A stretch of DNA of 13,662 nt. It comes from JBEKVE01 sp049514335. GTDB taxonomy: Bacteria > Actinomycetota > Acidimicrobiia > Acidimicrobiales > UBA8190. Position 1 is the stretch's first letter. Each line of letters starts with the position of its first letter. Below the pieces are notes generated by a model. The model saw only the letters and a list, made by a program, of their open reading frames with translations. It was not told the DNA's origin and ran no database searches. This document shows, piece after piece, positions 13,340 through 13,662 of this stretch. Position numbers and translations under genes: made by a program. The stretch spans positions 1 to 13,662 of the forward strand of contig JBEKVE010000084.1 of the NCBI GenBank assembly GCA_049514335.1, in the 5' to 3' direction.

Positions 13340-13662
13340 GTGCTGCGGGTCCGTTCCCTCGGTCGGGTCCCCTATGGCGAGGCCCACGCGCTGCAGCGTG
13401 CGCTGCACGACCGGAGCGCGGGCGATCACCTGCTCGTGCTGGAGCACCCCCATGTCTTCACGCTCGGGGTGCGCGGCGAGGCCGACCACGTGCTCGTGGA
13501 CCCGGCTGCGGTGGGGGCGCAGCTGGTGCGCACCGACCGGGGCGGCGATGTCACCTACCACGGGCCGGGCCAGCTCGTCGTGTACCCGATCATGAACGTC
13601 CCCATGGGCCCGCGCGCCGTACCGTGCTACGTGCACGGCATCGAGCAGGTGGTGATCGACAC
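13340..13662 (+). CDS. lipB: Octanoyl-[acyl carrier protein]:protein N-octanoyltransferase (5-prime part, runs off right edge)
   Basis: The first 107 codons are visible. LipB moves the octanoyl chain from acyl carrier protein to the target lysine of lipoyl domains, the first step of lipoate assembly before LipA inserts sulfur. The family signature is present as DRGGDVTYHGPGQLVVYP (66-83), preceded by LLVLEHPHVFTLGVRG (31-46). The catalytic Cys and Lys lie beyond the window. The start is GTG 13340, 17 nt after the E2 stop. The frame is open a little further up, but no ATG, GTG or TTG lies between that stop and 13340. No strong ribosome-binding site is seen. It lies directly after the gene for its own substrate, the E2 lipoyl domain. 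In Mycobacterium tuberculosis lipB and lipA also lie close behind the E2 gene, so lipA may follow outside the window. Confidence 0.94.
   Translation, partial: MLRVRSLGRVPYGEAHALQRALHDRSAGDHLLVLEHPHVFTLGVRGEADHVLVDPAAVGAQLVRTDRGGDVTYHGPGQLVVYPIMNVPMGPRAVPCYVHGIEQVVID

Overview
The window is very GC-rich chromosomal DNA with GTG and TTG start codons, tightly packed genes and very few AT-rich stretches. It encodes a homodimeric-type pyruvate dehydrogenase E1 (AceE) of the actinobacterial kind, a DUF2203 protein, an actinobacterial-type lipoamide dehydrogenase, and an E2-lipB pair. Together these point to a high-GC actinobacterium. Acidimicrobiia or a relative is my guess, but the class cannot be fixed from sequence reading alone. 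I see no rRNA, tRNA, insertion sequence, prophage or CRISPR, and nothing that looks recently transferred.

Left edge (1-1033): the N-terminal part of aceE reads leftward off the window. It is separated by a 370-base divergent regulatory region from a rightward operon. That region holds a near-perfect 25-bp dyad next to the aceE start, a widely spaced 10-bp inverted repeat, and an isolated TATACT box.

Efflux block (1034-6164): four same-strand genes that nearly touch or overlap. They encode a small Cys-motif lipoprotein, an 845-residue membrane-fusion adaptor, a MacB/LolD-type ABC ATPase and a MacB-type permease. The adaptor is the most unusual object here. Between its first lipoyl half and its second it carries a peptidoglycan-binding domain followed by four tandem Calx-beta-like domains, where classical adaptors carry an alpha-helical hairpin. 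I read the block as a four-component cell-envelope transporter suited to a cell without a TolC-type outer-membrane channel. The Calx-beta array would be the extracytoplasmic spacer or stalk. Substrate unknown.

Middle block (6165-10309): five housekeeping or metabolic genes on the + strand: a class I SAM-dependent methyltransferase with an N-terminal coiled coil, RNase HI, an HSD10-like short-chain 3-hydroxyacyl-CoA dehydrogenase, an aldo-keto reductase and a DUF2203 protein. The short-chain dehydrogenase appears leaderless and shares the 9-mer CGTAGCATG (containing a TAGCAT -10 box) with aceE.

Right block (10310-13662): lpd (E3), an E2 acyltransferase with one lipoyl domain, and lipB (truncated by the window edge) form an apparent operon for making, lipoylating and recycling a 2-oxoacid dehydrogenase complex. 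The lpd start is odd. It has an 11-base perfect Shine-Dalgarno match, but no ATG, GTG or TTG at the normal distance behind it. With aceE about 10 kb away on the opposite strand, the window holds most of the parts of a pyruvate dehydrogenase complex in two separately controlled units.
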